Assembly (NCBI RefSeq): GCF_000239815.1
Contig: NZ_CAFK01000011.1
Span: 1-44,803 of the forward strand
Length of the DNA: 44,803 nt
Source: Bradyrhizobium sp. STM 3843
GTDB taxonomy: Bacteria; Pseudomonadota; Alphaproteobacteria; Rhizobiales; Xanthobacteraceae
Reading direction: 5' to 3'
Shown here: positions 42,427 to 44,803 of the stretch, piece by piece
How the letters are laid out: each line of letters opens with the position of its first letter
Numbering within the stretch: position 1 is the first letter of the stretch
Position numbers and translations under genes: made by a program
The notes under the pieces: generated by a model
Databases searched by the model: none
Told to the model about the DNA's origin: nothing
Seen by the model: only the letters and a program-made list of their open reading frames with translations

Positions 42427-43796
42427 AGTCGATCGCCCGGACGTTTACGCTCTCGCTCGGCCTCGCCGCAACGGTCCTCTTTCTCGCCACCATCACCATT
42501 GCCGTCTGGCAATCCCAGCTGCGCGAATATGAGCCGGTGGTGTGCCGCGTTGCTGCGGGTGTTCTCTACGACGCTGCGGTCGTCGATCCCGGCCACGCGC
42601 TGACCATTCGCTCCACACGTGGCGTCGAGCAGCTGAAATCGATCAGCCCCAATCTCTGGTATGTCGTGTCCTACGAGAAGCAGATCACCGAGTTCGGCGG
42701 TGAGCACAGGCCGGCGCTGCCGTTCTCGCTGCCCTATGGCGGCCCGATTGGCTTCTCGGTCCTCAACACGCTCGACCAGAACTCCACGTTCTGCCTGGCC
42801 GTGATCCCATGGGGCCCGTCCGATCTGGTGATGATGGTTGGTGGAGCGCAGGTCCGCTTCGGCCAGATGCTGATGTCGTTCGTTGGTCGCAATATCTTCC
42901 CCCTGTTTCTTGTGGCGCTCGCCTTCGCGTCGATGGTGTTGATCGGCGCATGGTTATCAGGACGGTTCGTGGGGCGTGGGATCGATCGCGTGACGCGGCG
43001 CGCGCTCGCGATCGACCCGTCGGCGCCGCAGGGATCGATTTCGCTTGATGAGGTCCCGATCGAGCTGAAGCCCCTGGTCGAGGCGCTGAACCGCGCCTTC
43101 GACGAGATCAACGCCTACATCAAGATGCAGCGCCGCTTCCTCGGCAATGCAGCCCATCAGCTGCGGACGCCGCTGACGCTGCTGCGTGCCAGGATCGAGG
43201 ATGTCGCCGACCCTCCATTGCGGATCGCGCTGGTGCGCGACATGCGCCGGCTCACGTCACTGGTCTCGGCCATGCTTGACCTGGCACGGCTGCAAAATCA
43301 TGCGATCGAAAAAGGGCCGATCGATCTAGCTGATGTGACGCGGGACGTGCTTGCCGATTTCAGCCCGTCGGCGCTGGATGCGGGGATCGAATTGTCGCTC
43401 GAGCAGCCCGAGGAGGACGGCACGGTCGTGCAAGGGGTCGAAGCCGCCGTCCGCAGCGCGCTGGCCAACCTGGTCGGCAATGCCTTGATTCATGCGAGGG
43501 GCGCCAGACGCGTCACGGCGACGCTCCATCGCGGCCGCGTGTCGATCAGCGATGACGGAGCTGGATTCTCGCCGGGCGATGAGCGCCAATTGATCGAGCC
43601 GTTCCAGACCGGCAACGCCGCCGAAGGCGGCGCCGGCCTCGGCCTCTCGATCGTCCAGGAGATCATGGCGGCCCATGGCGGGGAGTTCATCATCACCTCG
43701 ACACCGGGCGGCGGCACCACCGCCAGCCTGCGCTTTCCCGAAGCGACGGCCAGAGCGATGAGTGACAACAGATCCGGCAATGTGGAGACCGCCTGA
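42423..43796 (+). CDS. Sensor histidine kinase
   Basis: 457 residues. A first membrane helix (residues about 8-29), a periplasmic sensor part of about 125 residues, and a second helix (about 159-179) lead to a HAMP-like linker. The phospho-His lies in GNAAHQLRTPLTLLRARIED (His245). The ATPase domain shows the N box NLVGNALIHA (Asn353), the G1 box DDGAGF and the G2 box GGAGLGLSIV. The periplasmic part has two Cys (about 41 and 124) that could form a disulphide; I know no named sensor fold for it. It is translated with the response regulator (four-base overlap). The signal is unknown, probably an envelope condition linked to mipA. Confidence 0.95.
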   Translation: MKSIARTFTLSLGLAATVLFLATITIAVWQSQLREYEPVVCRVAAGVLYDAAVVDPGHALTIRSTRGVEQLKSISPNLWYVVSYEKQITEFGGEHRPALPFSLPYGGPIGFSVLNTLDQNSTFCLAVIPWGPSDLVMMVGGAQVRFGQMLMSFVGRNIFPLFLVALAFASMVLIGAWLSGRFVGRGIDRVTRRALAIDPSAPQGSISLDEVPIELKPLVEALNRAFDEINAYIKMQRRFLGNAAHQLRTPLTLLRARIEDVADPPLRIALVRDMRRLTSLVSAMLDLARLQNHAIEKGPIDLADVTRDVLADFSPSALDAGIELSLEQPEEDGTVVQGVEAAVRSALANLVGNALIHARGARRVTATLHRGRVSISDDGAGFSPGDERQLIEPFQTGNAAEGGAGLGLSIVQEIMAAHGGEFIITSTPGGGTTASLRFPEATARAMSDNRSGNVETA

Positions 43797-43932
43797 TTTG
43801 CTGGAGCCCTCGGCAAAGCAGGCGATGATCGGCTTCTGCCATTAGCGATTTCATCATCTCGGCCGGGACGCGACCCGACTTCTGTTTCTCGTAGACTCGA
43901 GGGCTGACCCCAGCCCTCTCCCATCACAGCGG

Positions 43933-44803
43933 TCAGTCAGCCTCGATATGGTTGCGAATGCCCTCAGCCGTTTGCCGGATCGCGGCCTCGGTCGAAGGAA
44001 TGTTGCGCAGCGCGTTGAGCAGGACGAAGTCGTGGATCGTGCCGTTGTAGCGCACGGCATCGACGCTCACCCCGGCCTCCTTGAGCTTGCGCGCATAGGC
44101 CTCGCCTTCGTCGCGCAGCGGATCGTTCTCGGCCGTGATGACGAGCGCCGGCGGCAGGCCTTGCAGTTGCGCGAGGCTGGCACGCAGCGGCGAGACGTAG
44201 GGGTTCTCCCGGGTCTTGGCGTCGGGCGCGTAGCGATCCCAGCCGTATTTCATGAAGTCGCGCGCCAGGAAGCGGCCCTTGCCATAGCTCAGATAGGATT
44301 GGCTATCGACGCTGGCGTCGGTCGCCGGAATGAGCAGCACCTGATAGCTGATCTTCGGTCCCTTGCGGTCCTTGGTCATCAAGGTCAGCGCCGCGCTCAT
44401 GTTGCCGCCCACTGAATTGCCGGCGACAGCGATCCGGCTGCCGTCCGCGCCAAGCTCACCGGCATGCGCGGCGACCCATCCCAGGGCGGCATAGATCTCG
44501 TCGAGCTGGGTCGGATAGACCGCAGCGGGCAGCGGCGTATATTCGACGAACACGCCCACCTGCCCCGACCCGACGACCAGGTCGCGCAGCAGCCGCTTGT
44601 GGTTGTCGAAGTTGCCGGCGATCCAGACGCCGCCATGGATGAAGAGCAACACGCCGGGCTTGCCGGTCATGCGCGCGGGCGTCATGATGTAAAGCTTAAC
44701 ACGCCGGCCATCCTGGGTGATGGTCCGCTCGGTCGTGGTGACGCCGGACATGTCGACCGGCGTCTGGCTCTGCAGCCCGCTCAGGATCTCCTGCGGCTTC
44801 GGC
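43933..44803 (-). CDS. Alpha/beta hydrolase (HSL/esterase type), truncated by window end
   Basis: The coding frame stays open to the right edge; residues upstream of the internal ATG at 44751 (QEILSGLQSQTPVDMSGV) look like real protein, so the true start lies outside. The oxyanion motif FIHGGVW, the nucleophile elbow AGNSVGG, the acid in ITAENDPLRDEG and the His in TIHDFVLLN are those of the hormone-sensitive-lipase group, except that the usual GDSAGG reads GNSVGG. It probably hydrolyses a small ester. A stretch such as VDGRRVKLYIMTP-like (seen as DGRRVKLYIMTPARM) opens the domain. It converges with the kinase gene. Confidence 0.9.
   Translation of the reverse strand, partial: PKPQEILSGLQSQTPVDMSGVTTTERTITQDGRRVKLYIMTPARMTGKPGVLLFIHGGVWIAGNFDNHKRLLRDLVVGSGQVGVFVEYTPLPAAVYPTQLDEIYAALGWVAAHAGELGADGSRIAVAGNSVGGNMSAALTLMTKDRKGPKISYQVLLIPATDASVDSQSYLSYGKGRFLARDFMKYGWDRYAPDAKTRENPYVSPLRASLAQLQGLPPALVITAENDPLRDEGEAYARKLKEAGVSVDAVRYNGTIHDFVLLNALRNIPSTEAAIRQTAEGIRNHIEAD

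Overview
The window is high-GC, gene-dense alphaproteobacterial chromosome. Several features suggest Bradyrhizobium or a close Nitrobacteraceae relative: the protein sequences I recognise (GatCAB, PyrB/PyrC, TopA, Rnr, RpmG), the gene order pyrB-pyrC-plsY-...-dprA-...-topA-rnr-DUF983-NUDIX-...-rpmG, and structured palindromic intergenic repeats of the kind scattered through Bradyrhizobium genomes. The genus is inferred from recalled family resemblance, not from a search.

Layout. 1-5.6 kb: tRNA-Ser(GCT), an aldo/keto reductase, a MocR-type regulator divergent from an EamA transporter, a zinc-ribbon membrane protein, a Sel1-repeat protein and a 34-residue Lys/Ala-rich histone-H1-like peptide. 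5.6-6.26 kb: gene-free and rich in perfect stems. 6.26-10.1 kb: the gatC-(76 aa)-gatA-(98 aa)-gatB operon for tRNA-dependent amidation, with a palindrome over its likely promoter. 10.2-13.3 kb: two nitronate-monooxygenase-like genes divergent from a LysR regulator. 13.3-18.2 kb: ruvX, an AEC transporter, a CPBP protease, an AidB-like acyl-CoA dehydrogenase and a VanX-like D-Ala-D-Ala dipeptidase. 18.3-23.9 kb: pyrB, a dihydroorotase-like gene lacking the metal-binding HxH, plsY, a patatin-like lipase and dprA. 23.9-27.4 kb: an accessory-looking block (HxlR/AzoR, a tiny membrane protein, SDR/HxlR, a small unknown) flanked or punctuated by intergenic repeats. 27.5-36.8 kb: topA-rnr-DUF983-NUDIX, a membrane protein, RidA, an LLM-type flavin monooxygenase and rpmG with a terminator. 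37.1-44.8 kb: a soluble globin-coupled chemoreceptor, an orphan zincin-like protein, an unknown anchored protein next to MipA/OmpV, a divergent OmpR-type two-component system, and an alpha/beta hydrolase cut by the window end.

How the genes work together. Most of the window is housekeeping: translation (gatCAB, tRNA-Ser, rpmG), pyrimidine synthesis, phospholipid synthesis, DNA topology and repair, and RNA decay. Around it sit small regulator-target pairs, each with a candidate operator in its divergent promoter: MocR/EamA, LysR/nitronate monooxygenases, HxlR/AzoR, HxlR/SDR and OmpR-HK/MipA. The best candidates for something not well described are the two-component/MipA/unknown-protein module with tandem 11-bp ATTGCC boxes, the orphan zincin, the two small proteins inside the gat operon, and the overlooked 34- and 58-residue proteins.
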